From contig CAIRZB010000100.1 in NCBI GenBank assembly GCA_903882935.1, forward strand, positions 62,001 through 126,000: a DNA stretch of 64,000 nt, read 5' to 3'. Positions 32,951 through 42,880 of this stretch are shown piece by piece. Numbering within the stretch: position 1 is the first letter of the stretch; each line of letters opens with the position of its first letter. A program made the position numbers and the translations under genes. Source of the stretch: an uncultured Parafilimonas sp. (GTDB taxonomy: Bacteria > Bacteroidota > Bacteroidia > Chitinophagales > Chitinophagaceae). The notes under the pieces were generated by a model that saw only the letters and a list, made by a program, of their open reading frames with translations, did not search any database and was not told where the DNA came from.

Positions 32951-34381
32951 TTACTTCCAGCCGCCGCCCAGTGCCTTATACAGGCTTACCGTGGCCCCCA
33001 ACTGCTGGCGTTGTATGCTGGCTAAGTTTAACTGGGCCTGCAAGGCACTGGCTTGGACCGTCAGCACCTCAATATAGGTGGCCATGTTACTTTTAAACAA
33101 CAACTGCGCATTTTTAACGGCGGCGTGCAACGTGTCAACCTGTGCCACGGCAATCTGCTGCTGCAACAATAGCTTGTTCTGTTGTATCAGCGCATCCGAC
33201 ACCTCCCCCACAGCATTCAGCACCGTTTGCCTAAATTGTATTACCGCCTGCTCCCTTTGTATTTTGGCCACTTCGTACTGGGTTTTAAGCTGCCTGCCGT
33301 TAAACACCGGCTGGGCTATACCGCCAGTTACTATACCAAACAACGAGGCGGGCAAATTAAACCAGTTGCTTGCCTTAAAGGCATCCACGCCGCCGTTGGC
33401 CGTTATGGTTAGCGACGGGTACATGGCAGCCTGCGCTATGCCCGCTTGCGCATTGGCAGCCACGATGGCGTTTTCGGCGGCACGCACATCCGGCCTAAGC
33501 CGTAAAATTTCGGCCGGCAAACCAGTGGCTAGGTTTTGCTGCACGCCCATGGTATCCAATATGGCGGAACGCTGTACGTTACCTGGCAGTTGGCCTGTTA
33601 ATATTTGCAGGGCATCTTCTTGCAAACCAATGCTTTGTTCCAGTTGCGGCACCAATAGTTGGGTAGATTGCAGCTGGGTCTCGGCCTGCTGCACGGCGAG
33701 AGAAGTGACTTCACCAGCCGCCCTTAATAATTTCGTAACCCTTAAAATACTGTCACTCAACAAAAGGTTTTTCTGGGTTATAACCAGTTGTTTATCCAAC
33801 ATCTGCAGGTTATAATACCCTTGGGCTATGTTGCCTACAAACTGGGTTTGCACCGCTTTTTTGGCTTCATTGGTTTGCAGATAGGTGGCCAACGCAGCTT
33901 CCTTTTGCCGACTTATCTTGCCCCATATATCCGCCTCCCACGAGGCTGTTAGCCCCGTGGTGTAATCCTCAATATGGTCTGAACCCAAAAAGCTGCCCGT
34001 GCTTAAACCGCTCAGGCTGTTTTTTGAAGGGTAATTAAACTGCACGGCCAATTGCGCGTTCACTTGGGGCAGCAAAGCCAGCTTTGCCTTCCTTAGCTGT
34101 TGTTGGGCCACACCAATGCGTGTTACCGCCAATTGCAGGTCGAAATTATTGGCTATACCGGTTTCTATCAGCCCCTGTAAACCGGCATCTGTAAAAAATA
34201 TTTTCCATCCAATGTCGCCGATGCTGCTGGTGTCGGTGTTGGCATTGTTGTTATACTGCTGGGGCAAGTTAATGGTGGGGCGTTTGTATGCCTGCCCAGT
34301 TTTACAACCGGTAATATGGCGTACCATTAACAGCATCAACAACCAATATATTATTTTAACCCTCTTTTTCATAGTATTCAT
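32951..34381 (-). CDS. RND efflux outer-membrane channel (TolC/OprM/NodT type)
   Basis: The protein has 476 residues. The N-terminus gives a lipoprotein-type signal (LLMLLMVRHITGC). The body has the two repeated helical/strand halves of the family: KRPTINLPQQY, then WKIFFTDAGLQGLIETGIANNFDLQLAVTRIG and the second half LRPDVRAAENAIVAANAQAGIAQAAMYPSLTI, ending LGGGW. It forms the trimeric exit duct for the pump. It is the last gene of the three-gene efflux operon; 219 bp of degenerate repeats separate it from the pump gene, and a terminator follows it. Confidence 0.92.
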   Translation of the reverse strand: MNTMKKRVKIIYWLLMLLMVRHITGCKTGQAYKRPTINLPQQYNNNANTDTSSIGDIGWKIFFTDAGLQGLIETGIANNFDLQLAVTRIGVAQQQLRKAKLALLPQVNAQLAVQFNYPSKNSLSGLSTGSFLGSDHIEDYTTGLTASWEADIWGKISRQKEAALATYLQTNEAKKAVQTQFVGNIAQGYYNLQMLDKQLVITQKNLLLSDSILRVTKLLRAAGEVTSLAVQQAETQLQSTQLLVPQLEQSIGLQEDALQILTGQLPGNVQRSAILDTMGVQQNLATGLPAEILRLRPDVRAAENAIVAANAQAGIAQAAMYPSLTITANGGVDAFKASNWFNLPASLFGIVTGGIAQPVFNGRQLKTQYEVAKIQREQAVIQFRQTVLNAVGEVSDALIQQNKLLLQQQIAVAQVDTLHAAVKNAQLLFKSNMATYIEVLTVQASALQAQLNLASIQRQQLGATVSLYKALGGGWK

Positions 34382-34387
34382 TTAATG

Positions 34388-34612
34388 TTTTAAAGCAAAA
34401 GGTGTAAAGCGTAAGGTGAAAGGTGAAAGGTATAAGGTATTCGCTTGACGATTCAGGTCTCACGATTGCCGTTTCACGTTTCACCACTCACGTTTCACCA
34501 CTCACGTTTCACGTTTCCCGTTTTACGATTGCCGTTTCACGTTTCCCGTTTCACGATTTACGATTGCCATTTCACGTTTTCACCATTCACGATTCCCGTT
34601 TCACGATTCCCG
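34388..34612. repeat. Degenerate heptamer repeat array between pump and channel genes
   Basis: About 225 bp are built of variations on TTTCACG, CGTTTC and ACGATTGCC. The left edge carries the complementary GGTGAAA repeats (34418-34432), so a long imperfect hairpin can form with the TTTCACC copies on the right. The last copies enter the 3' end of the pump gene. The units are too short and irregular for CRISPR. Confidence 0.6.
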
Positions 34613-37600
34613 CACCACATCCTCCCTTTCATACAAGGGCAGGTAGCTGCCCGAAAGTTTCTCCTGCAAATGTTGGAAGATGACAAAGAGCACCGGTATT
34701 ACAAACAGCCCTAACAATATACCCGTGAGCATGCCGCCGACAGCACCTGTGCCGATTGAGCGGTTGCCTAACGCTGATGCCCCGTTGGCGCGTACAAGCG
34801 GCAGCAACCCTGCAATAAAGGCAAAACTTGTCATCAATATCGGCCGTAGCCTTAAAGTGGCTGCTTCCAAAGCCGCTTCTACCAACGGCATGCCGGCCCT
34901 GCGCCGTTGCACGGCATATTCCACTATCAATATGGAGTTTTTGGCCAATAAACCAATCAGCATTATCAAGCCAACCTGCACGTATATATTGTTTTCAATA
35001 CCAGTAAAACCAATTAGCATAAACACGCCCAGCAAACCTGTTGGCACCGATAAAATAACCGCAAAAGGCAAAATGTAGCTTTCGTATTGTGCCGCAAGCA
35101 AAAAGTACACAAATATTACGCTCAGTATAAATATCAGGCTTATCTGTGTGCCTGCATTGTTTTCCTCACGGGTAATGCCGCTCCATTCTATAGCAAACCC
35201 ACGGGGCAGGTACTGGTCGGCCGTTTCCTGTATCGCCTTAATGGCATCGCCGCTGCTATAGCCTGGTTTTGGCACACCGTTTATGGTTACTGCGTTAAAC
35301 AGGTTGTTGCGCACCACTGTTTCTGGGCCGTAAACGCGCTTCAGCGTAAGGATGGAATTTACCGGCACCATGGCACCACCAGCATTTTTCACAAAAACAT
35401 TGTTTAATGATGCGGGGTCGGCGCGGTACTGCGCATCTGCCTGCACAATTACGCGGTAATACTTGCCAAAACGGTTAAAGTCAGAGGCAAAGCTGCTGCC
35501 ATAATATACCTGCATGGTTTGCAGCAGGTCGCTTACGGTAACGCCCAACTGCTTGGCCTTAGCCTCATCCACATCCAGCATGTACTGGGGGTTAGCCGTG
35601 TTAAAGGTGGTAAAGGTATAGCCAATCTCCTTGCGCCGCATCAACGCGCCTATGAAGCTGTTGGCGGTGGCACCCATTTTATCCAAGGGGCCGCCATTGC
35701 GGTCCTGCAACACAAATTCAAAACCACTGGTATTGCCAAAACCTTGCACCGTTGGCGGGGTGAACAGGAACACGCTTGCCTCCTTTACAGCCGACAGTTT
35801 TTGGTTAATGATGCCAACGATGGCGTTGATATTGTTTACCGCACCGCGTTTGCCAAAAGGCTTTAGGTGAAGGAAACCTACCGCATAAGCCGAGCTATTG
35901 GCACCGGCCACAATGTTTAAGCCTGTTACCACGCCTCGCCTTTCAATGGCTTCAACCCCTTGCAGTATTTTGTCCATTTTGTCGGTAACCTGCTGGGTCC
36001 TGTCTAAGGAGGAACCCGGCGGCAGGCTTACTGAGTATATGATAAAGCTTTGGTCTTCCACCGGTATAAACCCGGTTGGAGTTTTGGCTACAAGCCCCGC
36101 TGTTACGACAGTTACAATCACCAGGCCGCCAATGGCTATCCATTTGCGCTTGATTAAAAATTGCAAACTCTGCTTGTACCTGTTTGTGGTTGAGGTAAAG
36201 CCAACATTAAACGCTTGGAAAAAACGCTTACCAAAGCCTTTTTTGCTATTATGCCCTTCCCCATGGTGCTGATTTTTTAGAAACAGCGCACACAACGCCG
36301 GGCTTAGGGTTAAAGCATTAAGTGCCGAAATTAGGATGGCCACTGCCAACGTAAAGGCAAACTGGCGGTAAAACACACCCGCTGGCCCCTGCATAAAGCC
36401 CACCGGCACAAACACCGCAGCCATTACCAGGGTGATGGAAATGATGGCTCCCGATATTTCATTCATTGACTCTATCGTGGCGCGCCTTGCCGGTGCATTG
36501 GTACGCTCCATTTTTGAGTGTACGGCTTCCACCACTACAATGGCATCATCCACCACGATGCCGATGGCTAATATTAAGGCGAACAGGGTTAGCAGGTTGA
36601 TGGTAAAGCCAAACAGCTGCATAAAAAAGAAGGTACCTATAATGGCCACTGGAACTGCGATGGCTGGGATGAGGGTGGACCGAAAATCTTGCAGGAAGAT
36701 AAACACCACGATGAACACGAGTATAAACGCCTCAATCAGCGTCTCCTTCACTTGGTCAATCGACTCATCCAAAAAGTCTTTGGCACTGTACATGTTAAAG
36801 TAAGTAATGCCTTTGGGGAAAGAGAGCTGTGCTTTCTTCATCACCTTGTCAACGGCAATCAAGATGTCGTTGGCATTAGAACCCGCCGTTTGAAAGATGG
36901 CCAAACCGGTGCCTGCCTTACCCATCACTTTTGTGCTTGCGCTGTAGGTGTATGCGCCAAACTCAACCCGCGCAACATCTTTTAGCTTAAGGGAGGAACC
37001 GTCGGCATTTCCTTTAAGGATGATGTTTTCATAATCCGCGCCCTGCGAAAACTTGCCCTTGTATTTTAGGATATACTCAAACGACTGCGTGCTGCCCTCA
37101 CCAAACCTGCCAGGCGCCGCCTCTAAGTTTTGCTGCTTAATGGCATCCAGCACGTCTTGTGTCGAAAGGCCGTTTGCAGCCAAGCGGTCGGGCTTCAGCC
37201 ATATACGCATGGAATAATCCTTGGCCCCAAACACGGATGCCTGCCCTACGCCGGGCACACGCTGAATTTCAGGGATGATGTTTATCTTGGTGTAATTCTG
37301 TAAAAACGTTTCGTCATAAGTACTGTCGGTGCTGTACAACAACGGTACCATTATCATGCTGTTTTGCTGTTTTTGGGTAGATATGCCGGCCTGCACCACT
37401 TCTGTGGGTATTTGGCTAACGGCTTTTGACACCCTGTTTTGCACATTTACGGCGGCCAAGTCGGGGTTGGTACCCAGTTTAAAAAACACGTTCAGTGTCA
37501 TGGTTCCGTCGTTGCTACTGGTGGAGGTCATGTACGTCATGTTCTCCACCCCATTAACGGCCTCTTCAATGGGCGTTGCAACCGCACGGGCCACCACTTC

Positions 37601-37762
37601 GGCGTTGGCACCGGGGTACACCGCCGTTACCTGCACTGTGGGCGGCGCAATATCAGGAAACTGCGTTATGGGCAATGAGAACAAAGACAACAGCCCGAGC
37701 AACGTTAATATGATGGATATAACCGTTGATAAAACCGGCCTTTGGATAAATGTTTTTAGCAT
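34601..37762 (-). CDS. RND efflux transporter, hydrophobe/amphiphile (HAE1) family
   Basis: The protein has 1053 residues from ATG 37762 (MLKTFIQRPVLSTV), preferred to a Met six codons earlier. It has the HAE1 layout: first helix, a periplasmic porter domain, a helix block with the proton-relay GIVVDDAIVVVEAV (paired Asp), a second porter domain, and the final block ending VFMLIGFTGI, then LPLVRANGASALGNRSIGTGAVGGM. It exports drugs, dyes or detergents by proton antiport as a trimer. It lies between the adaptor gene (38025-39212) and the channel gene. The extreme C-terminus (EREDVVRES) runs into the repeat array, so the end may have been altered. Confidence 0.94.
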   Translation of the reverse strand: MLKTFIQRPVLSTVISIILTLLGLLSLFSLPITQFPDIAPPTVQVTAVYPGANAEVVARAVATPIEEAVNGVENMTYMTSTSSNDGTMTLNVFFKLGTNPDLAAVNVQNRVSKAVSQIPTEVVQAGISTQKQQNSMIMVPLLYSTDSTYDETFLQNYTKINIIPEIQRVPGVGQASVFGAKDYSMRIWLKPDRLAANGLSTQDVLDAIKQQNLEAAPGRFGEGSTQSFEYILKYKGKFSQGADYENIILKGNADGSSLKLKDVARVEFGAYTYSASTKVMGKAGTGLAIFQTAGSNANDILIAVDKVMKKAQLSFPKGITYFNMYSAKDFLDESIDQVKETLIEAFILVFIVVFIFLQDFRSTLIPAIAVPVAIIGTFFFMQLFGFTINLLTLFALILAIGIVVDDAIVVVEAVHSKMERTNAPARRATIESMNEISGAIISITLVMAAVFVPVGFMQGPAGVFYRQFAFTLAVAILISALNALTLSPALCALFLKNQHHGEGHNSKKGFGKRFFQAFNVGFTSTTNRYKQSLQFLIKRKWIAIGGLVIVTVVTAGLVAKTPTGFIPVEDQSFIIYSVSLPPGSSLDRTQQVTDKMDKILQGVEAIERRGVVTGLNIVAGANSSAYAVGFLHLKPFGKRGAVNNINAIVGIINQKLSAVKEASVFLFTPPTVQGFGNTSGFEFVLQDRNGGPLDKMGATANSFIGALMRRKEIGYTFTTFNTANPQYMLDVDEAKAKQLGVTVSDLLQTMQVYYGSSFASDFNRFGKYYRVIVQADAQYRADPASLNNVFVKNAGGAMVPVNSILTLKRVYGPETVVRNNLFNAVTINGVPKPGYSSGDAIKAIQETADQYLPRGFAIEWSGITREENNAGTQISLIFILSVIFVYFLLAAQYESYILPFAVILSVPTGLLGVFMLIGFTGIENNIYVQVGLIMLIGLLAKNSILIVEYAVQRRRAGMPLVEAALEAATLRLRPILMTSFAFIAGLLPLVRANGASALGNRSIGTGAVGGMLTGILLGLFVIPVLFVIFQHLQEKLSGSYLPLYEREDVVRES

Positions 37763-38024
37763 AGTATATATGTTTTGCACACTGGCATTATTAATTGCCC
37801 GCTATGCGTTTTATTGTAAATAATACGCAACAAGTGATTTATGCCACATAGAATTAGTGGAAAGGTTGGTAACACCTAGCTATTTTTCCGCCGTTATGGG
37901 TGTATGCACCAATAACGCTTTCAACCCAGGCATTCGCTAACGCTTATCATTGTTGTGGCAGAAAACACCAACCCTGGCGAAAATTGAACGCTATAATACC
38001 TTTTCACCTATGTGGTAATACCCC

Positions 38025-39212
38025 TTAAAACGGTGTTGATTTAAGCAGGCTGTCGGCCGAAATGGTTTCAGGCACAATAACCATCCCGTCTTTTAAGGTA
38101 CCCACGCCTGAATACACTATTTTGTCACCTGCTTGCAAACCCTTGTCAACCATGTAATAGTTGGCTGTTTTTCCTAAAAAGGTGAATGGCTTGCTCACCA
38201 CCTTGTTACTGTCTTGCAAAAGAAACACAAACACTTTGTCCTGTATTTCAAAAGTGGCATTTTGCGGTACCATCAATGCTTGGCTGAACAATTTAGGGAT
38301 GCGTATTTTACCTGTATTGCCCGTGCGAAGTATGCCGCCAGGGTTGCTGAAGGTTGCCCTAAAGCTAATGGCACCTGTTGTTTTGTCAAACTGGCCTTCT
38401 ACCAAGCCTATCTTGCCTTTTTGCCCAAATACCGTATTGTCGGCCAACACCAACTCCACGGGTGGAGTATTGCGCAATTTTTCTTCAATGGTATTGCCCT
38501 CAAATTGGTTTTTAAAGGCAATGTAATCGGGTTCACTCATGGCGAAGTAGGCATACATTTGGCTTACGTCAGACAATACTGTTAGCGGCAAAACCTCACC
38601 GCTGCCCACCAAGCTGCCAGCTTTGTAGGGTATTTTACCTATGTATCCGTTAGCCGGCGCGGTAATGGATGTATAGCCCACATTAATTTGGGCATTGGCC
38701 ACAATGGCCTTTGCCTGTTCCGCCGATGCTTTTGCTGCTTCAAATTCCGATTTTGCGGTTTTTAGCTGCACATCGGCTATTACATTGTTCTGCACCAACG
38801 GCGTTAAGCGGTCAACCTCAATTTGTGCTTTCAACATATTGGCTTGGGCGGCCAACAAGCTAGACTGTGCGCTGGCCAATTGCTGGGTATAAACATGGTC
38901 GTTTATTTTAAACAACAACTGCCCTTTGGTAACATAAGCGCCTTCGTCAACAAAAATCTTTTCCAAATAACCGGCCACCTGCGGGCGCACATCCACATTC
39001 ACCTGGCCCTCCAGCGAGGCCGTAAATTCCTTGTAGGTGGTAACGGGGGATGTTGTTACGGCCACCACAGGCAGCTGTGGTGGCGGCATGGCACCGTACC
39101 CGCCGCCAGCTTGCGATGGGCCACACCCATATTGCAGGCTAAATGTGGCAATTAGCAGTACATATAACATACTGCCCCCTAAAGAAGCATCTTTAAAACA
39201 TTTCATCATCAA
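38025..39212 (-). CDS. RND efflux periplasmic adaptor (membrane fusion protein)
   Basis: The protein has 395 residues. It is a lipoprotein (VLLIATFSLQYGC), then TASLEGQVNVDVRPQVAGYLEKIFVDEGAYVTKGQLLFKIND, the lipoyl half, an alpha-hairpin (about 105-170, QLASAQSSLLAAQANMLKAQIEV), then the second lipoyl half (ITAPANGYIGKI) and the beta-barrel and membrane-proximal domains. It links pump to channel. First gene of the efflux operon, with 262 bp to the pump gene. An AraC-family regulator lies 158 bp upstream on the same strand and may control it. Confidence 0.92.
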   Translation of the reverse strand: MMMKCFKDASLGGSMLYVLLIATFSLQYGCGPSQAGGGYGAMPPPQLPVVAVTTSPVTTYKEFTASLEGQVNVDVRPQVAGYLEKIFVDEGAYVTKGQLLFKINDHVYTQQLASAQSSLLAAQANMLKAQIEVDRLTPLVQNNVIADVQLKTAKSEFEAAKASAEQAKAIVANAQINVGYTSITAPANGYIGKIPYKAGSLVGSGEVLPLTVLSDVSQMYAYFAMSEPDYIAFKNQFEGNTIEEKLRNTPPVELVLADNTVFGQKGKIGLVEGQFDKTTGAISFRATFSNPGGILRTGNTGKIRIPKLFSQALMVPQNATFEIQDKVFVFLLQDSNKVVSKPFTFLGKTANYYMVDKGLQAGDKIVYSGVGTLKDGMVIVPETISADSLLKSTPF

Positions 39213-39369
39213 TAATTTAAGTGTAACTCAATAAAACTTTCCCGTAGGCAGGCCAATCGAATAATCATTGCCCAAGCAGTAGCTGGCAATGTGTGAGAAC
39301 TTATGCTGCAAATAAAACAGCGCGGCGTATTTATATTTTCATACTGTAAAATTAACGCCACTTTGTTTC

Positions 39370-40263
39370 TTAAACATTTACCTTATCAGGGTATTCATTG
39401 TACTTTTCACGGGAATGTTTAAGAAACAATGCGGGTGTTTGCCCGGTATGTTTTTTAAAGAAACGGTTAAAATAGGCATCATCCTCAAAATTAAGGTGGC
39501 TGGCTATTTCCTTGGCCGAGTGCTTACCCCAAAACAACAGGCGTTTTGCTTCCATGATGCGTTTTTCGTCAATTATTTGTTTGGCGGTGCGCCCGGTGGC
39601 CATTTTGATCAAGTCGTTCAAATGGCCGGGGGTAACGTACAGCATATCAGCATATTGCGATACCTGCGTATGCTCTAAAAAGTGTTCGTCTGTTAGGTTA
39701 TTAAACTGTTTTACAATTTTATTTTGGGTAGAATCCATTTGCAGCAAACTGGTTTCGCCCGCGCCTTGCCTTGCTGCAGCAATAATAAAAGCGTTTAATA
39801 AATTTTTAGCAACCAAGTGCCTTTGGGGCCTGCGGTGCAAGTACTCTTGCTCTATCAAGTAGGCATACGTCTCCAGCTCTCTCAAGGCCGTTTTACTTTT
39901 TACCGGCAATACAACTTGGCCAAACAAACACTGCCAGCACGACATGATGCCCTCGGCCTCCGAAAGCAAAAAATCTTTATAAAACTGAATATGCACCATC
40001 TTGTGCCAAATGTTGCCAGTGTGCTGAAAAACTTGGCCTGGGGATAAAAAAAGTAAAGCGGGGGCTTTAACCGTGTATTCTTTAAAATCGGTGTAATTGC
40101 TTACTTCACCCTCTAACAACAAACAAATTTTAAATGCTGTATGCCGGTGTGGGCGCAACATTGCTTCAAACACTTGGCTGCCTTCAAATGTTTTTATAAT
40201 AAAATCGGTGCCTGGCACACAATCTTTTAAATCAAAAATGGGTATGCTCAAATTGTTCTTCAT
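39370..40263 (-). CDS. AraC family transcriptional regulator
   Basis: The protein has 297 residues. The N-terminal cupin-like domain (about 30-170, HRHTAFKICLLLEGEV, then APALLFLSPGQVF) probably senses a small ligand. The C-terminal AraC helix-turn-helix pair covers about 190-290: QVSQYADMLYVTPGHLNDLIKMATG, then AKEIASHLNFEDDAYFNRFFKKHTGQTPALF. It lies directly upstream of the RND adaptor gene in the same direction, so regulation of the efflux operon is a reasonable inference. No operator is recognised. The effector is unknown. Confidence 0.9.
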   Translation of the reverse strand: MKNNLSIPIFDLKDCVPGTDFIIKTFEGSQVFEAMLRPHRHTAFKICLLLEGEVSNYTDFKEYTVKAPALLFLSPGQVFQHTGNIWHKMVHIQFYKDFLLSEAEGIMSCWQCLFGQVVLPVKSKTALRELETYAYLIEQEYLHRRPQRHLVAKNLLNAFIIAAARQGAGETSLLQMDSTQNKIVKQFNNLTDEHFLEHTQVSQYADMLYVTPGHLNDLIKMATGRTAKQIIDEKRIMEAKRLLFWGKHSAKEIASHLNFEDDAYFNRFFKKHTGQTPALFLKHSREKYNEYPDKVNV

Positions 40264-40438
40264 AGTCTTTGCCCTTCTTACTCGTTGAGACGGTAAAAAT
40301 AAGGAAAAGATGCAAGGGCTTGCACCCCCACTGAATGAATAAACCGATAAATTATATAAATGGTTACGGCTGCCTGCCTAAACAAAAAAGGTTAAATTCA
40401 TAGGTTAACATTGGGTAAATACCTAAAAGCTTTATATG

Positions 40439-41428
40439 CTACGGTTGCTCCATCACCCACTCCGAACTCCAAGCGTCTGGTTGCAATTTTGTACTCTGCA
40501 AACTACCGTACTCTATGTTAAGGTATGTGTTGTTGGCCAAATTTCTAAACCTTACGGTGGTGTTGTCAACTGGCTCAACAATCCACATAGAACCTCTTGA
40601 CTGGTAGTTAACCGACAGCATACTAGCAGGGTCCTCCGTACTTATGTACACATCTTTCCAGCGGTTTTTTATGTTGTAAAAATTGGTTCCGTTCACTGGT
40701 ATTACCTGCCACTGTGCGCTCCACCAGCCCTGATCAATCGGCGTGCAAGTGGCCGGACCAAGCTCATTGTTGAGGTACGTATTTTTCCAAAAATTTTTAA
40801 GCTTTACGTATGGTGGCCCATTAAACGCGGGCTGCTGCGGAATGCCTTGGTTTACAGGCGCGTTAAAGGCATTGCCCACCAGCCTGGCTGTGTTGAAAAC
40901 CGGCGTAACAACCATGCTGGGGTACTCGTTCAGCGGTACAATCATTATTGCATCCGTATGTATTGTTTGGCCAGCTTTTACCCAATAGCCGATTTGTACA
41001 AAACGGTTGTTTTGCTGCGTTTTATTGGTAGCGCAATCTTTGTCCTCCACGTTGGCTAACACGTTGCAAGCTTCGGCCGTTAGGGTTACTTGTTTATTAG
41101 TAAAACGTGCGCCAGTGGCATTTAAACAATCAAACCGGGCAACATCGTGCGACAGGTCGTTTAACAACGTAAAGCCCTGTGGGAATAGCAATATTTTAGC
41201 TTCGCCAGTGGTATTGGTTACATAAAACCGGAGTGAGTACCGGCTAAAATTGCCTTTGTTACCCACCTCTTTTTCACTTTGCTTTAAAATTGAAAACCCC
41301 ATTTGCAGGCCGTTAAAAACAGCCGGGGTAGTGTCAGTTACCTTAAAGGCCTGTGGTTGCTGTTGGCCCCGTACGGTGCCAAGCATTGCTAAGCCCAAAA
41401 GTAGCAGAACGTATGGTATTTTATGCAT
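40439..41428 (-). CDS. Secreted protein with C-terminal beta-trefoil-like repeats
   Basis: The protein has 329 residues from ATG 41428 (MHKIPYVLLLLGLAMLGTVRGQ), which gives a clean signal peptide; the longer frame adds 7 residues. The first 190 residues form an unrecognised beta-rich domain with four Cys. The last 120 residues contain three similar units: YLNNELG with WWSAQWQVIPV, YISTEDP with MWIVEPV, and YLNIEYG with WSSEWVMEQ. This three-fold pattern is that of a beta-trefoil (ricin-B/fascin-like) carbohydrate- or protein-binding module. It lies 43 bp downstream of the OmpA-like gene on the same strand, so the two may be co-transcribed. Confidence 0.65.
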   Translation of the reverse strand: MHKIPYVLLLLGLAMLGTVRGQQQPQAFKVTDTTPAVFNGLQMGFSILKQSEKEVGNKGNFSRYSLRFYVTNTTGEAKILLFPQGFTLLNDLSHDVARFDCLNATGARFTNKQVTLTAEACNVLANVEDKDCATNKTQQNNRFVQIGYWVKAGQTIHTDAIMIVPLNEYPSMVVTPVFNTARLVGNAFNAPVNQGIPQQPAFNGPPYVKLKNFWKNTYLNNELGPATCTPIDQGWWSAQWQVIPVNGTNFYNIKNRWKDVYISTEDPASMLSVNYQSRGSMWIVEPVDNTTVRFRNLANNTYLNIEYGSLQSTKLQPDAWSSEWVMEQP

Positions 41429-41471
41429 AATATATGTATTTGGATGCAATAATGGATGCTAAATATAATAT

Positions 41472-42701
41472 TTAATGCTTTACAAATTCTACCCTCCTGT
41501 TGTTTGCCTTGCCTTCCATGGTAACGTTATCGCTAATGGGTTTGGTGTCGCCGAAACCTTTTGCCATAAGGCGGGAGGCATCTACCCCCATGGTTACCAA
41601 TTGCGCCATTACTGCGGCTGCCCGTTGTTGGGAGAGTGTTAAGTTGTGCGCAGGCGTACCCGAGTTATCAGTATGCCCATCAACTTCAAACTTAAGTTCG
41701 GGGTTATCCTTAAGCACTTGTATAACCATATTTAATGTGCCCATGCTTTCTGGCTTAATCGTGGCTTTATCAACATCAAAGTTTATGCCATGGGTAACTA
41801 TCTTGGCGTTGGTAAATTTTTTGCCCAACATGTTCATGCCCCCGCCTTTAGCAATGCGAAAATTCCTAAAAATTACCGGGTTTGTTTGGTCGCCGATTGA
41901 TTCGATATCCAAGTGCGATGGTGCAAAGGATGCCCTTGGCACTACCAGTACCCTAAATTGGTCAACATAAATTTTTAACTGTTGTTTTTTATAGGCAACC
42001 GCAATGTGGTGCCATTTATTTTTAAAATTGTCTTCCCTTATGTCCTCAGGTAGGTCACCTTTTAAAAACCCATCGTACGAATTGTATTGGCATTCGCTTG
42101 GTGCGACCTTTATATTAAAATTTTCATCACCAAATTCGTTTGGTTGCTTATAAAAATATAATATCAATGGGTATGCCTCATTGGCATATATGTCGTACTC
42201 AACAGTAAAATTATCAGTTAAGTATGATGGCGATTTAATAAGCGGCATCACTTTGCAGTAATTGCCGTCAGTTAATAAAAAGGCTAATTCATTATTAACC
42301 TTGTTCAACACCGCCTGGCCACCTTTTAGGTCCCAGTGGCTCGGAAACTCCCCTTCCTGGTCGTCGGCAAAATGGTCTTCAAACAACACAGTGTCGCCGG
42401 GCACAAAATCATAATTGTTATACGCTTTAATGGTAGTATCAAAATATAACGGGTCACCGTCCTCCGTTGAGGCAGCCCCGGCTTGTAGGCCAAGGCTGCT
42501 TTGGAAAACGGAAGAATCCCCCCCAGGATATAATTCATTATGAATTTCAAATTGTTGTAGGCCCTTATCTACGTCTGCTGGCTGGCCTAATTTCGTAGTA
42601 TTTTTTGGGCTGTATTTGCCCGCTGTAGCTTGGCCGGCAACTGGCTGCATATTAAAGTAACATGCCATAATGGTGAATGAAACAATCGCTAACTTTTTCA
42701 T
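41472..42701 (-). CDS. OmpA-family protein with LamG/concanavalin-like domain
   Basis: The protein has 409 residues. There is a signal peptide (ending PVAGQ) and a linker, then a beta-sandwich that resembles LamG/concanavalin-like domains (about 105-275: VLFEDHFADDQEGEFPSHWD, then WHHIAVAYKKQQLKIYVDQFR). The C-terminal OmpA domain (about 300-409) shows the peptidoglycan-binding pattern: INFDVDKATIKPES, then VDGHTDNSGTPAHNLTLSQQRAAAV and NRRVEF. It is therefore a periplasmic, peptidoglycan-anchored protein with a binding module. The pairing with the trefoil protein downstream hints at an envelope complex. Confidence 0.88.
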   Translation of the reverse strand: MKKLAIVSFTIMACYFNMQPVAGQATAGKYSPKNTTKLGQPADVDKGLQQFEIHNELYPGGDSSVFQSSLGLQAGAASTEDGDPLYFDTTIKAYNNYDFVPGDTVLFEDHFADDQEGEFPSHWDLKGGQAVLNKVNNELAFLLTDGNYCKVMPLIKSPSYLTDNFTVEYDIYANEAYPLILYFYKQPNEFGDENFNIKVAPSECQYNSYDGFLKGDLPEDIREDNFKNKWHHIAVAYKKQQLKIYVDQFRVLVVPRASFAPSHLDIESIGDQTNPVIFRNFRIAKGGGMNMLGKKFTNAKIVTHGINFDVDKATIKPESMGTLNMVIQVLKDNPELKFEVDGHTDNSGTPAHNLTLSQQRAAAVMAQLVTMGVDASRLMAKGFGDTKPISDNVTMEGKANNRRVEFVKH

Positions 42702-42880
42702 AGGGCACCTTTTAATTTTTTACTAAGTAATCAGTTTTTCCATATGGAGGAATAGTATGCATGCTCACTTAAAAAACACATACATAAACAAAGCAACATA
42801 TTAACCAACCTATGGTGCTAAACAATTGGTAAATGGCAGCATTTAACAAGCAAATGGGCGATACTGGTTAATGGACGGCA

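Noticed and set aside
34440-34612. Possible CRISPR array
   Set aside because: The units are only about 7 bp, variable and without regular spacers, and no cas gene is nearby.
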